Shown here piece by piece: positions 23,073 to 34,261 of a stretch of 64,000 bases of DNA. A model generated the notes under the pieces. It ran no database searches. It was not told the DNA's origin and was given only the letters and a program-made list of their open reading frames with translations. The DNA lies in the NCBI RefSeq assembly GCF_964019385.1, contig NC_088649.1, forward strand, positions 7,951,985 through 8,015,984. Reading direction: 5' to 3'. The DNA comes from Sycon ciliatum (Eukaryota; Porifera; Calcarea; Leucosolenida; Sycettidae). Numbering within the stretch: position 1 is the stretch's first letter; the number at the start of each line of letters is the position of its first letter. A program made the position numbers and the translations under genes.

Positions 23073-24463
23073 GATCGTTCAAAGAGTAGCAGGTCGCGTA
23101 GATAGTATGTCAACAGATCGAGAAAAATCGACCTTAACCAGAACCTGGATATACAAGAAAAAGTCATTCAGGGGAATACTCAAAGGCGTGGACTCAAGCC
23201 CGAACCTACATAGAAAACAAACTTTAAATTTGTTATGTGTGCACGAAATAGCCTCTAACTCCTGGCACGAGCATGCGCTCACACATAAAGATGTGATATA
23301 TTTACAGCACACGTAAACATTCATAAAAATGGCGTCCAATCGTTGTCTGTTTTACTCGGCTTGTGTACATCTACTTACTTGCTGTGAGATATAAAATCAC
23401 ACCTTTGCTTATAGCATCACCATGGCAGGTTAAAATTGCCCGCATCACATGCTTATTGGCACTATGTCATCGTGATTGTGAAATAATGATAAAAATCAGC
23501 CGATCCTACGACCTTTTAGCTGTAAGTAGGAAAAACTATTTTACTTTACAAACACCTTTGTTTCTAGCTTACGTTTCGTCAGTGTCCAGGTAGCAGTACA
23601 TAATACATCACCGCACACATCTATCCTATATCATGTTCTGTGAATCAATTCTTCCACGCAAACGTTTTTGTAGAATTCTGTATTCATGTAGTTTCCAATT
23701 CTAGTATCAAACAAATCATTCCAGAACACTTCCGAAAGCCCGGTTTTCAAGAGAGCAGGTATGTGAAAGCCAGGAGTGCTGGGCTGGGCCACCTCCTCTC
23801 TTTCGCTCGAAATATGCAAGTATGTTTCTTTTGATGTCCACAACAACCATACAAAAGGATTTGTCGCACAACTGACGAACACCTTGCTACTTTAAGACCA
23901 CCTCGAAATGGGCCCAAAATACGAATGATATGTTTGTGTCCAAAAACGAGTGCTGGTACAGAGTACACAATGGTGCTAAGAACAAACCACCGCCATACCA
24001 ACATTACCTCACCTGAATAGTATTCACATCACCTCCACATAGAGTCATGGCTACATTCAGGAAAACGATGGCCATTCGTAGAGGAGCAGCAAGGTAGCTC
24101 TGCACAAGTGCAGAACAACAAAATTTGTGTGATCGATATGTTTGCGTCCCTGGAACTGGCCTTGCGCCGACCACCGCGTTACATGCAGATCGACAGATGT
24201 TATCGAGTTGATAAACAATCACAAACGGAATCACAATCTGGAAAATCAGGTTGATTAGCATGATGATTTTCACGATGCTATGATATACTATTTTGATGAT
24301 GTTATGTTGCCTGAGTGACCAATGATCAGGCATGATACACTAGACTTCACGATATGGGGCTAGCTGCAACTTATGTTCCAGAAAGTTTAGTTGCCATTTC
24401 GACAATTTAGTCGCCGCAGGTTTGAGCACGTCCTTTTCATGTGATATCACGAGAGATGGACCC

Positions 24464-25325
24464 ATTAGAGAGGTTAAGATGCACGTATTTCCGACGTGAC
24501 GCGCAATTTCACGTCAAATTTGGCGTAAAACTCCAAATTTCGACGTGAGCAGCAGGTCAATCGAGTTGATTTTTCGACGTGTGAGCAAATAACGCCTGAA
24601 CTTTCGCGTCACGTCAGAAACGAGAGAGCTTGGAAGCTCAGGGCCCTACGCTATGCTTTTTTGCCTTGATGACCTAGACAAAAAAAAAGCATAGGGATGT
24701 TATAAATTCTTTAAAAAATTCCTTTTTTTTAGACATAACCTGGGATTCGAACCCGCACTATCGCGCGCCCTGCATTCATCCCCCGATGCACTTCGCATAC
24801 GTACTAATTCTTCCAAGTTGTTTCACATTGTGATCTTGCATTTGAAAGCCCTATTTGAGTTATATGCATTGTGGCCAGCCGTCTTTGATGGCACGGTACG
24901 GTAGGGGATAGGGACGGGACAGGTACGATCGAGGGTAATACGACACCGTCTCCCGTACCGTACCGTACCATCAAACACAGCTGGCCACATACAGCTTCCC
25001 GCAATATTCAAATAGGGCTTTCAAACGCAAGATAATAACGTAACGCAACTTGGAAGAATGGGTATGAATGCGAAGTGTATGGGGGAATGCATGTAGGGCG
25101 ATAGTGCGGGTTCGAATCCCAGGATATGCCTGAAAAAAAGGAGAATTGAAAAATTTATAACATCCTATGCTTTTTTGCCGTCAGATACGGATAGCGCCAG
25201 GCGTGACACAAACAAACACACAAACAAACACCAAATTAAAGCTGTGTGGACCCTGGCTAGCGCCAGACGTTACTGAAGTAACGTCTTCTGCATAGCTACG
25301 GGAATAACGTGCATCTTAACCTCTC
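24464..25325. mobile_element. TIR element with GAGAGGTTAAGATGCACGT ends
   Basis: Left end gagaggttaagatgcacgt at 24465-24483 and its complement ending at about 25322. A further copy of the right end lies at 25420-25440. No coding capacity. Target duplication not certain. Inside it sits the left arm of the larger foldback. Confidence 0.55.
24735..24760 (-). repeat. tRNA B-box-like word in repeat
   Basis: GGTTCGAATCC is present on the minus strand (ggattcgaacc on +). Same word on + at 25108-25118 and 26773-26783, and decayed at 26489. It matches the Pol III B-box consensus, but no convincing A box or tRNA fold was found, so at most an SINE-like component. Confidence 0.4.
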
Positions 25326-25329
25326 CATT

Positions 25330-25396
25330 ATACATGAGATAGCCGTGAATGCTTTACCCAATCATTGGGTAAAGCATTCACGGCTATCTCATGTAT
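25330..25396. repeat. Perfect palindrome, 33-bp arms
   Basis: Every base from 25330 to 25396 pairs about the single central C at 25363 (acccaat C attgggt at the centre). Would extrude as a cruciform or fold as a hairpin. Repeated 115 bp downstream. Confidence 0.92.
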
Positions 25397-25444
25397 CTCG
25401 TAAGTTATCACGTCAGAAATAACGTGCATCTTAACCTCTCCATT

Positions 25445-25511
25445 ATACATGAGATAGCCGTGAATGCTTTACCCAATCATTGGGTAAAGCATTCACGGCT
25501 ATCTCATGTAT
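25445..25511. repeat. Second identical palindrome, 115 bp further on
   Basis: Exact repeat of the 67-bp palindrome with its flanks (cgtcagaaataacgtgcatc, cttaacctctccatt). One arm (ggctatctcatgtatctcgt) is the sequence present once in copy A at 14860-14885 as a diverged form, so the palindrome is an inverted duplication of segmental-duplication sequence. Confidence 0.92.
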
Positions 25512-25711
25512 CTCGTAAGTTAGTCTTTTGTTTCGTGCATATTTGAGGATGCCAGCTGTAATTGTATGTTGCGGTCACGGATGTAGATTATAGTGTTGCA
25601 GGGGCGACATAGACCAAGGGAATCTTGTTGATTTCTATGATACATAACATCTCCATATCCATCTGATTTATACCGTATCATTCCCGTAGCTATGCAGAAG
25701 TCGTTACTTCA

Positions 25712-26258
25712 GGCTGCGTTTACACGGAGACGAAACGAAACGAAACGGAACGAAACGAAACGAAAACGGGCCGGCCTCGAGTCGTTTCCAAACCGTTTAC
25801 ACGAGAACGGCAAATCGTTTTGAACCGTTCACACGAAAACGGAAAACGGGCGAGCAGGCTGGAGTTAGTACGTGCTGGCTTGGCGCAAAGGCGGGAAGTA
25901 ACACGTTACTTGGAGTTGGTACGCGCTGGTGGTCGCAAAGGTCAGGTATTTCCCGCGAAATGTAGTCCCACGCGGAATGGTTTCCATGACCGCGCTCCGT
26001 TTCCAATCGTTTTCACTGTTTTCACCGTTTACACGAGAACGAAAACGTTTTGAAAACGTTTTGAAAACGTTTGAAAACGTTTTGAAAACGTTTCAAAACA
26101 CTTTGAAGTGCGTTTCCATTTCGTTCCGTTAAGGTATCGTTTTCGGGCGTTGTCGTGTAAACGATAGTAGTTAACGCAACGATTTCGTTCCGTTTCGGTC
26201 CTACTTCGTTGTCGTGTAAACGCAAATCGTTTTCAATCGTTGTCGTGTAAACGCAGCC
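25712..26258. mobile_element. MITE with GGCTGCGTTTACACG ends (547 bp)
   Basis: Terminal inverted repeats GGCTGCGTTTACACG and CGTGTAAACGCAGCC, with direct TCA at 25709-25711 and 26259-26261. Filling out the element restores repeat G (cgttactTCAgtaacg), as seen intact at 40887-40903, which confirms both ends. A 3-bp target fits a PIF/Harbinger-type non-autonomous element (inference). Contains a minisatellite of cgttttgaaaa words near 26041-26100. Confidence 0.88.
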
Positions 26259-27990
26259 TCAGTAACGTCTGGCGCTAGATTTGTGTGTTTGTTTGTTTGT
26301 TTGTTTGTGTCACGCCTGGCGCTATCCCGTATCTGTCACGTACCGTACCATCAAACACAGCTGGCCACATACAGCTGGCCGCAATATTCAAATTGGGCTT
26401 TCAAACGCAAGATCATAACGTGAAGCAACTTGGAAGAATGGGTATGAATGCGAAGTGTATGCGGGAATGAATGTAGGGCGATAGTGCGGGCTCGAATCTC
26501 AGGATATGCCTGAAAAAAATTAGGAGAATTGAAAAATTTGAAACATCCCTATGCTTTTTTTGCCGTCATGAAGGCGGTAGACGGTGTCGTATTACCCTGG
26601 ATCGTACCTGTCCCGTACCTATCCCGTACCGTACCGTGCCATCAAAGACGGCTGGCCACAATGCATATTCAAATAGGGCTTTCAAATGCAAGATCAGAAC
26701 GTGAAGCAACTTGGAGTAATTAGTATTTATACGAAGTGTATCGGGGGATGCATGCAGGGGCGCGATAGTGCGGGTTCGAATCCCAGGTTATCTCTTATAA
26801 AAAGGAATTTTTAAAGAATTTATAACATCCCTATGCTTTTATTTTGTCTAGGTCATCAAGACAAAAAAGCATAGCGTAGGGCCCTGAGCTTCCAAGCTCT
26901 CTCGTTTATATTACAAGCGCAGACTTTGGTAGAAATCCAGTCACTATTATAAGCGCAATCCAAGGGGACTTCGAAGATATACTAGCGCAGTCTACAATAT
27001 ACGCGCAGGGCTTATCTTGAAGTGATAATGGAGAACTGTATGGATCAGGTCAATGCATGTTTGATATCACACACTATTACATAAACACATGCTGTGACAA
27101 AAGTCTGTTTTGCTGCGTCCAGATAACGTGATGATCTCAACACATTATAGGAGGATTGGGGCGTTGTCATCCGAGTGCTAGGAAAAGAATTTTCATTACG
27201 AGCTGAATTTCAAAATATACTTCTTGCCAGGTCGAGGGAGTCGGGCTGACCCCACTCTGCGCGGTCAAACGGCCCTGCGTTGTCACTGATTAGAGTATTG
27301 ACCTTTTAGATACAATTTTTGGCTGGACTTTCACTCGCTCCTCACAGGACCTGAGGCCAACCCACACGTCGCTACCTGCTGCCAACTCCAACAACTCAGA
27401 TGGCAAAAAGGACGAGCACGAGACTCCAAAAATATCAGCACGTTACTTCGCGAACAATATCTCTTCTTGGGGAATTTTGTGTGGCTGGCACCTCATCTAG
27501 GAAATAAATTTCTTATCTTTATATTTTAGCACTCTTGTGGTCTGGTTCAAAACATTCCGTTGTCTGCTCATTATATCAGTATGTACAACAACAGGAACTG
27601 CTTATCAAAAGTTCCATAATTAGACTTGTTTCTCGTGAGATTTTACACATTGAACAATGGCGTGCTACACTCGTCACCCCTACGAAACGCAATATGTCAC
27701 GTACAATAAAGATTTAAACACGGTTAAGATTGATGCAACTCATTTGTTGAAGAAAATACTAATTGATGGTGAAACGTTCACGGTTTCCCCATTATAGTCT
27801 GAATGACCTAGTTATATCTCTCTGAATTATAAACCGTGCTGAGTGTGATATTCTGAGTTGAGTTTTGGAGTTTGTAGTTTCAATTTGGTGTGTTCAGCTG
27901 CCAGTCAGGTTCTTTAGAAGTGTGGTTTTCTTCATATTCTGCAATCCGATTTAGTTTCTTCTTGGGATTCAATTATACCGGCAAAGTGCT

Positions 27991-29810
27991 ATGGATGACC
28001 GGGAAAACAGCGATTCCGAGCGCAGCGATCAAAAAAGTATAGCCAAAGATGAGGATAATTACTGGAGCCAAGAAAATGTCGATCGAGCGATATCTATTTG
28101 CCTTGGCGAGGAACGACCACACGAGTATAGTGTCAACCAGCAGAAAGCGAGGGACGCGGCTACTATGGAACAAACAGTGCAGACTACCACCCTCAATCCT
28201 CCGCAGACTCAGTCACGTGTCCAAACAAGTGCCGGAGTTTCCCGAGAAAGACATACACAGAGACTGTCTGGTGACGAATTCTCGACGGATGGTGACGAAT
28301 ACACGACGGCTGGTGACGAATACACGACGGCTGGTGACGAATACACGGCGACGGATTACGACTGCTCAATGCACATTTCGAGGCCCGCTTCTATTCGGAC
28401 ATTTTGTGATTCTGGACAAGGACGTGGACACTATGTGAAGGCAGTATGTATTGTTTACAATGAGGTTCCAAACACATGCATATTCAATTCAGTTGAGGGG
28501 GGGGGGGGGGGGAGACACTGTTCACACAGCAGTCATAAGAACTGGAGTGTGTATTATTAATATAGGAAGAGGGTTAGCTCCTCACACCCACCTCGCGAAT
28601 TCCGCGGTGTTATACATCAATTCACTATGGGCGTCAATGAACAAACTGCGAAGGGAACAAGCTGAACGGACCTGGGGATATTTTATGGAAACTGTATTAA
28701 ACGTTGGAAATATTGTGCAATATTAATGTTAGAAGAATGTGCAATAGTGAAAAATGAAGAACGATTCGAACAAGTTTTCGTTTGCCACTCAACAGGATCC
28801 ATCGTTGTCGCAATGGACCATGAAACACATAATATATGTGCATTTATTGAACAACCAAGATGTGACTCATAGTGACATCAGTGGAGAAGGATACATGTGA
28901 TAATAAAAATGGTAATTAAAAAACGCAAGCTTTCACATTGTGTACAAAAACAGATCCCGACGCTGGGTGGTATAGGCGGAGTATATACCTTGCCATGCTA
29001 TCCCGCGACGCCAATGCCATCTGTTCGCACAGTTGGAAGTTTCTCTGGTTTAGGAGTTCCTCCGGAAGCTTCACTCCGAAAAGGACGTGCTCAGGAAGCG
29101 ATGTAAGTCGGAAATAAAATGCTGATCTGTCAATTGTTCTAATTGCCCTCACTCCACTGAAATCTGGAATGTTGTTGTATGTTGCTATGGACATGGTTTT
29201 GGGAGTAAGGGTGCTAATTAAGTTTCGTTTTATGGTAGATGTTAGGTCGGTGACGGTTGTTTTCCATGTCAATGATGTGCATAATTGTTGAACTTTTTGG
29301 CTAAGCATGTGGTGGATTGTCACTCGTGACAAGTATTCAAGTGATCACTCATAGGTATTTGAGGGTCTGTCTAATTATTGCAGTTTCTTGCTGAACAATA
29401 GAGGTGGAATGTTAATCATGACCCGTAGCCGTACTCTTGTACAACTGTGTAAGATTGGAGCACCTATTTGTTCTAGCAAATCGTATTCAATGTTTTTTTC
29501 CACGTGCACAAGCATAAGGCTTTATCCCATCTATGTGCGTAGAGTTCGTTGAAATGGAACAAACGGAGTAACATTGTTTACGTTTGTTTCGTTTCACAGC
29601 GGTACTCAGATCAGCGATCAGCAGAAGGATCTTTGGACCGATGTTGTATCAAGTGATGATGATATGCCGTTGAGCGAAGGCAAAATCAGAGAGTTGAGCA
29701 TCTACCTCAACGAAGACCCACATGCTGCATATAATTCATGTAGTAACTATCAGTGCGATATTTTGGATGAAGTATTCGACGGATGTCTAGTTCTTTGCTG
29801 TCGCCGTTGA
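27991..29810 (+). pseudogene. Zinc-finger gene unit 2, fingerless by exon fusion
   Basis: Exons 27991-28443, 28954-29102, 29600-29810 keep phase and give 270 codons. Exon A has CWSQEN-type motif as [18 protein letters not shown] and a 21-bp coding repeat (GDEYTTA three times). Exon C keeps [12 protein letters not shown] and LSEGKIRELSIYLNEDPH, but after SCSNYQ it runs directly into an exon D-like segment (CDILDEVFDG) instead of continuing to the fingers. A one-base insertion relative to 53.8 kb then shifts the frame to a stop at 29808-29810. It could encode a short finger-free protein or be dead. Confidence 0.65.
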
Positions 29811-29949
29811 AATGAGCTCTACCGATTTCGCGCGGAACGCTCGACAGCTGGAAGACGCAGACTGGCCCACGCTGGAATCCAATCCACACATTACCGATTC
29901 GGTGCAGGCCACCAGCATGTTACAGGGACAATATAATACACCCTATCAG
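29811..29949 (+). pseudogene. Exon D remainder of the zinc-finger family
   Basis: DFARNARQLEDADWPTLESN continuing to ATSMLQGQYNTPYQ before CAG-gtaagt at 29950. Same exon as 53747-53967 and the tail of 55939-56287. Out of frame with the fused exon C upstream. Confidence 0.7.
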
Positions 29950-31110
29950 GTAAGTCAAGCAGAATAGAATATAGAAGAACCAAGCGATTATCAGAGAAAG
30001 TTAACCTAGATCGATTAAGTGTAGCCGTCACGTGCTTTGCAACTATCAGGGAGTCGTACTCGTTTGGGTACGACTCCCGGGCCACTACATTCTACTCCAC
30101 TACAGTATAGTTGCATGACGAAAGCTTTGTATATTATTGAAGTTGACTGATTTAGACCACATCGTTGAAGCCTAATCAGTGACTTAGGTTATACTAAAAA
30201 ACACAGATAGAACGCAATTATATAGTATCCGTCCAGAGAATGGTCTGTTACTTTTCGGTCCCTTTTGTGATCCCCGACGACGTGGGCACTATGTGATGGC
30301 AGTATGTATTTTATATAATGACGTTGCAAACAAATACAATTTCATTCAGTTGTGTGAAAACCCTCTTCATACGAAAAGGTTAAATGAACGAGAGGTGTAG
30401 GTTTGCTCCTGACATCGGAGCTCGCGCTTTCCGGCTGGGTATTAATCTGCTACATATCGGCGTTAATGAACAAACTGAAAGGCAACAACAATTTTACAAA
30501 ATTAAAACTCTGAATATGCAATCTAATAAGCTAAGAACCTACAAGAACTTCGTTGGAGCAACCTACTTTATAAAGAAGTAAAGAAAAAAGGATCAAGAAA
30601 CCAAACGTTACGCTATAATGTCCACTAACACAACCAGGTACTTCCCCTTCTCATGTAATTTCTATAAAATAATAACTAGGAGTGCGCATTCAACACATGC
30701 TAGTGCTGTTAGCCAGTTAGTTGTAGAACGTCAGTACCGTCGGTCAGTGTCGTGCAATTTTAGTGCAATGTTATCTCATGAGCTGCTTGTTTAGTAACTG
30801 GTGGTTTTAGTGGACATTAGAGCGTAACTTGTGCATTCTTGGTTCTTTTTTCGCTTATACAAATTTATCCTTGGCTCTGTATCCGAGAGGATGCAAAAAG
30901 TAAAAATCAAGAACAATTCGAACAAGATTTCGTATGCCACTCAAAAGGAAATATGGTTGTACCAATGGTAAATGGTCAATGAAACAGGTATGTACTTTTA
31001 ATAAACAACCAAGAAGTTACACATAGCGACATCAATGAATTTAACATGTGTAGTGTGATAATAACAATGATCGTGATGAAACACACACGTATATATTGTG
31101 TCCAAATACA
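29950..31110. other. Intron-like spacer between units 2 and 3
   Basis: Homologous to 53968-55285. Contains a relic of the 3' end of exon A (ttttgtgatccccgacgacg ... cactatgtgatggcagtatg at 30265-30310) with a stop, a short hairpin (gggagtcgtac ... gtacgactccc at 30050-30080), and part of family R flanking sequence (ggagctcgcgctttccgg at 30418). No intact gene. Confidence 0.6.
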
Positions 31111-32418
31111 GATTCCAGAGTTGGGTGGTATAGGAGGAGTGTATACCTCGCCATGTATAGCCGCACCGCCAATGCCGTCTGTTCGCCCAGTGGGAAGTTT
31201 GCCAACTTTAGGACTTCCTTCGGAAACCTTCTTCCCCAAAGAACCTGCTCATGAAACTGTGTAAGTCGGAACAAAATGATTGATCTGTCAATATTATTTT
31301 TCTAATTGACAACACTGTACATTATATTGATATGTTGAATGTTTTTGTTCGTTTTTTGGAAACGGCTGTAGGACATTGATGCTGCTAAGTTCCACTTTGG
31401 TGCTAGATGTTAAGTCGTTGAGGGTCTGTCTGCCGTGTCAATGTCCAGTGAATCGTGTAATTTAGGAATACCTATTTGTTTTAAGTTCTAGCCAGTTGTA
31501 TCCCGTGGTCTTTCAACGTGCATAAGAATACAAGATGCATAACAGTGCGCTCAGAGTCCTTTGAAATGTACCAATACCTGTACCGTTGCGTACACTTGTT
31601 TTGTTCTACAGCGGTACTCAGATCAGCGATCAGCAGAAAGAACATTGGACCCAATTTGTATCCAATGATGTTGATATGTGTTGGAGCCAAGAAAAAATTG
31701 AAGAGTTGTGCATCTACCTCAACGAAGACCCTCCGGCCGCATCATCTAGTACCAACCAGGACCAAGAAACACGTAGTCGTTCCGCAGAGATTGCGACTAA
31801 CATAGCCAAATGGGATATCTCCAATGCTAAGATTGCTGCTGCAACAACGCACCAGGGAGCCGTGACATCATCAACAATCAAATATATACATACAAACTCT
31901 GACCAAGAAGAGCCGAGGGAAGCAACGTCTGGAATATCTAGTATGATAAGAGACGGAGGTGAGTCATCTTCTACGGGTTGTGGAAACCTTTGTCGAGTGA
32001 CGCCTGGACAACAACGGCTGAAATCGACAGCGATTGCATCTTTCGCTGGCATTCCGTTCGGTCGTGTGGGAATTTCGGAGAGGCAAAGAAAAAATCCGTG
32101 TCAGGAAGGGGATGGAAACGAGAGTCAAGTAGAACCTGGGCATGATATCAGACATCAATCCGCAGGATCTCCGGCTCCGACTACGGTTTCTGAGCAAGAG
32201 AAGGGTTTTATGTATAGAGGTTATGCGAAAGGATCACGTGCAGGCGGCGTGTAGGCGGCCAAAGCGGCCGCGCTCCGCAGGGGTGGCAAAAGAGATGAAA
32301 AGTTCAAAAGAAGTACATGTGCCTGGAATAATTTCACGAAGGAAATTTCCTGTATCGCTGTTACGTTCCTCTTCTGTTCTTTACAAAGGACTATTGTACG
32401 AACGCTGAATCAGTGGCC

Positions 32419-34260
32419 ATGACTTCTCCCAAGTTTTCAAAAGTGTATGACGAGTTAGATGACTCCAGCAAATGCCGGTACCGTGAAAAGCTCGAGCGCG
32501 TTGCACCAGACTCGAGTGATCCTTACCTGCCCAGAAGTATTTTTTTAGGGGAAGATAAATTTCCACTTGTGGACTATCCCGATATTTACAATTTCTTGGT
32601 CAACGCGCCCAGCCCCTACACCAAGGAGCAGCTCAAGGCCTACAAGAGCTTGGAAGGCTACAAATACCTTGTCAGTGGCTGGGTCGGCGATGTTCGTGCG
32701 TTTCCAGCGTCTGAATCTGACACATGTGACAGCAAGTTTGTCATCGCCAAAGTCCGCCATTCCCAGTCAGTTTCCGGCACCCATCTGCAACCCTGGATTG
32801 CTGCGCAAAACGACGGTAGCGTGATTTGTGCACACTGCACCTGCATGGCTGGTCTTGGTGAGTCTTGTTCTCACGTTGCTGCACTGTTGTTCAGCCTGTA
32901 TTCTAGAACGCAGCTGATTCAGAACACAGGAAGCACTTCATTGCCGTGCCAATGGTCAACTCCTTCAATGAAGGAGGTGGAGTATGCCAGGATTCGTGAC
33001 ATAAACTTCACTGCACCCGACACTAAACAGCATGGGAGCAAGCGCCGTAGGTCGGAGGAGAAGGTCCCTGCTGATATTAAGCAACCCTCCAGTGCTGAGC
33101 TGGGTGAACTATATGGAAATTTATGTCAAGCCGGTAAACCGTCATTACTCTCCCTTGTTCCCGGGTTCTGCGATAGGTACGTACCTTCCAAGCCCGAGGG
33201 ATATCCACCCATTTTGGATTTATTGTACGAACCAGACATGCTGGATGCTAGTTTTGGGGACCTGCTCGTTCGTTGCGAGGCAGTATTTCCAGCGGTCTGT
33301 GTTTCAGAGGAGGAAGCACGCGCTGTGGAACAGGCTACGCGGAACCAGGCAGATTCCAAGGCCTGGTTTGAATTTCGCGCCGGCCGGATCACAGCTTCAA
33401 AGTTGAAGTCTGCTGTTCGCACGGATATTAGCCAGCCCTCTGCGTCCTTAGTCCGCTCTGTGTGTTACCCTGAGGCACACAAGTTTCGTAGCAAAGCCAC
33501 ACAATGGGGATGTGATCACGAGCAGAAGGCAATTGACAACTATAGTGAACATGCCAGTGCAACACATCAGAAGGTTGAAGTACTGCCCAGTGGCTTTGTA
33601 ATTCATCCGGACTATCCATATCTTGGCGCTACTCCCGACTCCCTTGTGCAGTGCTCCTGCTGTGGCAACGGCGTGGTGGAAGTGAAGTGCCCGTACGGGT
33701 GCCGAGACAGTAGCCTGCATGATGCTGCCGATTCAGGGAAGTTCTGTCTAGTAAAGTCCGGCGGAGCACTCCATCTTAAGCAAGACCACATGTACTACTA
33801 CCAAGTACAGCTACAGATGCTGGTGTGTAAGGTGCAGTACTGTGACTTTGTTGTGTGGAATGAAGGTCAGCTGTTTGTGGAGCGTATCTGTGCAGACACA
33901 GATTTCATCCGTGAAGCGGTAGCAGGTGCCAAGAAATTCTTCCAGTGTGCTGTTCTCCCAGAGCTTGTTGGGAAATGGTTCACTAAGACGTTCTCCACTC
34001 TTCCTGCCGATGCGTCTTCAGCGGCTACATCAGCCTCGGAACCACTTGGTGCTGCCAGTACAACATCTACTGCGGATCAAGAACGCCCTCCGGAGTTTTG
34101 CTACTGCAAGTCTGTGAAGGCTGGCGAGGTACTGCGATGTTCCAACAACGATTGCAGTATTCGTTTGTTCCACATGGCTTGTTTGCAGCTGAAGAGTAAG
34201 CCAAAGCGCAAGAACTGGACCTGCCCGGAGTGTCGCAAGATTAAATCTGCCACTAAATAA
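32419..34260 (+). CDS. SWIM-YqaJ nuclease-PHD protein of the transposon
   Basis: 613 residues from the first ATG after an in-frame TGA (32407-32409). Order: N-terminal region; SWIM zinc finger at about 140-152 (C140, C142, C150, H152 in CTCMAGLGESCSH); basic stretch KRRRSEEK; YqaJ/lambda-exonuclease-type nuclease about 300-510 with AWFEFRAGRITASKLK, LGATPDSLV (D407), VVEVKCPY (E421, K423) and the YYYQVQLQM helix; C-terminal PHD-type zinc finger about 561-606 (FCYCKSV ... WTCPECRK). The D-ExK metal-binding set of this nuclease fold is complete. Probably helps process DNA ends during transposition; the PHD suggests chromatin contact (inference). Intronless, tail-to-tail with the transposase. 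Confidence 0.92.
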   Translation: MTSPKFSKVYDELDDSSKCRYREKLERVAPDSSDPYLPRSIFLGEDKFPLVDYPDIYNFLVNAPSPYTKEQLKAYKSLEGYKYLVSGWVGDVRAFPASESDTCDSKFVIAKVRHSQSVSGTHLQPWIAAQNDGSVICAHCTCMAGLGESCSHVAALLFSLYSRTQLIQNTGSTSLPCQWSTPSMKEVEYARIRDINFTAPDTKQHGSKRRRSEEKVPADIKQPSSAELGELYGNLCQAGKPSLLSLVPGFCDRYVPSKPEGYPPILDLLYEPDMLDASFGDLLVRCEAVFPAVCVSEEEARAVEQATRNQADSKAWFEFRAGRITASKLKSAVRTDISQPSASLVRSVCYPEAHKFRSKATQWGCDHEQKAIDNYSEHASATHQKVEVLPSGFVIHPDYPYLGATPDSLVQCSCCGNGVVEVKCPYGCRDSSLHDAADSGKFCLVKSGGALHLKQDHMYYYQVQLQMLVCKVQYCDFVVWNEGQLFVERICADTDFIREAVAGAKKFFQCAVLPELVGKWFTKTFSTLPADASSAATSASEPLGAASTTSTADQERPPEFCYCKSVKAGEVLRCSNNDCSIRLFHMACLQLKSKPKRKNWTCPECRKIKSATK

Positions 34261-34261
34261 T

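Larger units (their letters stand above)
24612..26909. mobile_element. Large nested foldback, arms about 210 bp
   Basis: 24612-24830 (cgagagagcttggaagctca ... tttcacattg) is complemented by 26690-26909. Further in, 24865-24905 is complemented by 26615-26665 (ggccagccgtctttgatggc). Direct internal repeats also exist: 24955-25170 matches 26340-26560. Between lie repeat G, two palindromes and a MITE, so several insertions are stacked. Confidence 0.7.
23536..29103. repeat. Segmental duplication, copy B
   Basis: Counterpart of 13976-17182. Extra DNA relative to copy A lies at about 24360-25500 and 25690-26905 and consists of nested inverted-repeat elements. In copy B the minus-strand frame 24333-24004 stays open (APLRMAIVFLNVAMTLCGGD) where copy A has a TGA, and ends at a CAG-gtgagg donor-like site. 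Confidence 0.8.

Noticed and set aside
25100-25125. tRNA gene suggested by GGTTCGAATCC
   Set aside because: No acceptor, D or anticodon stem can be drawn around it; the word belongs to a repeat.
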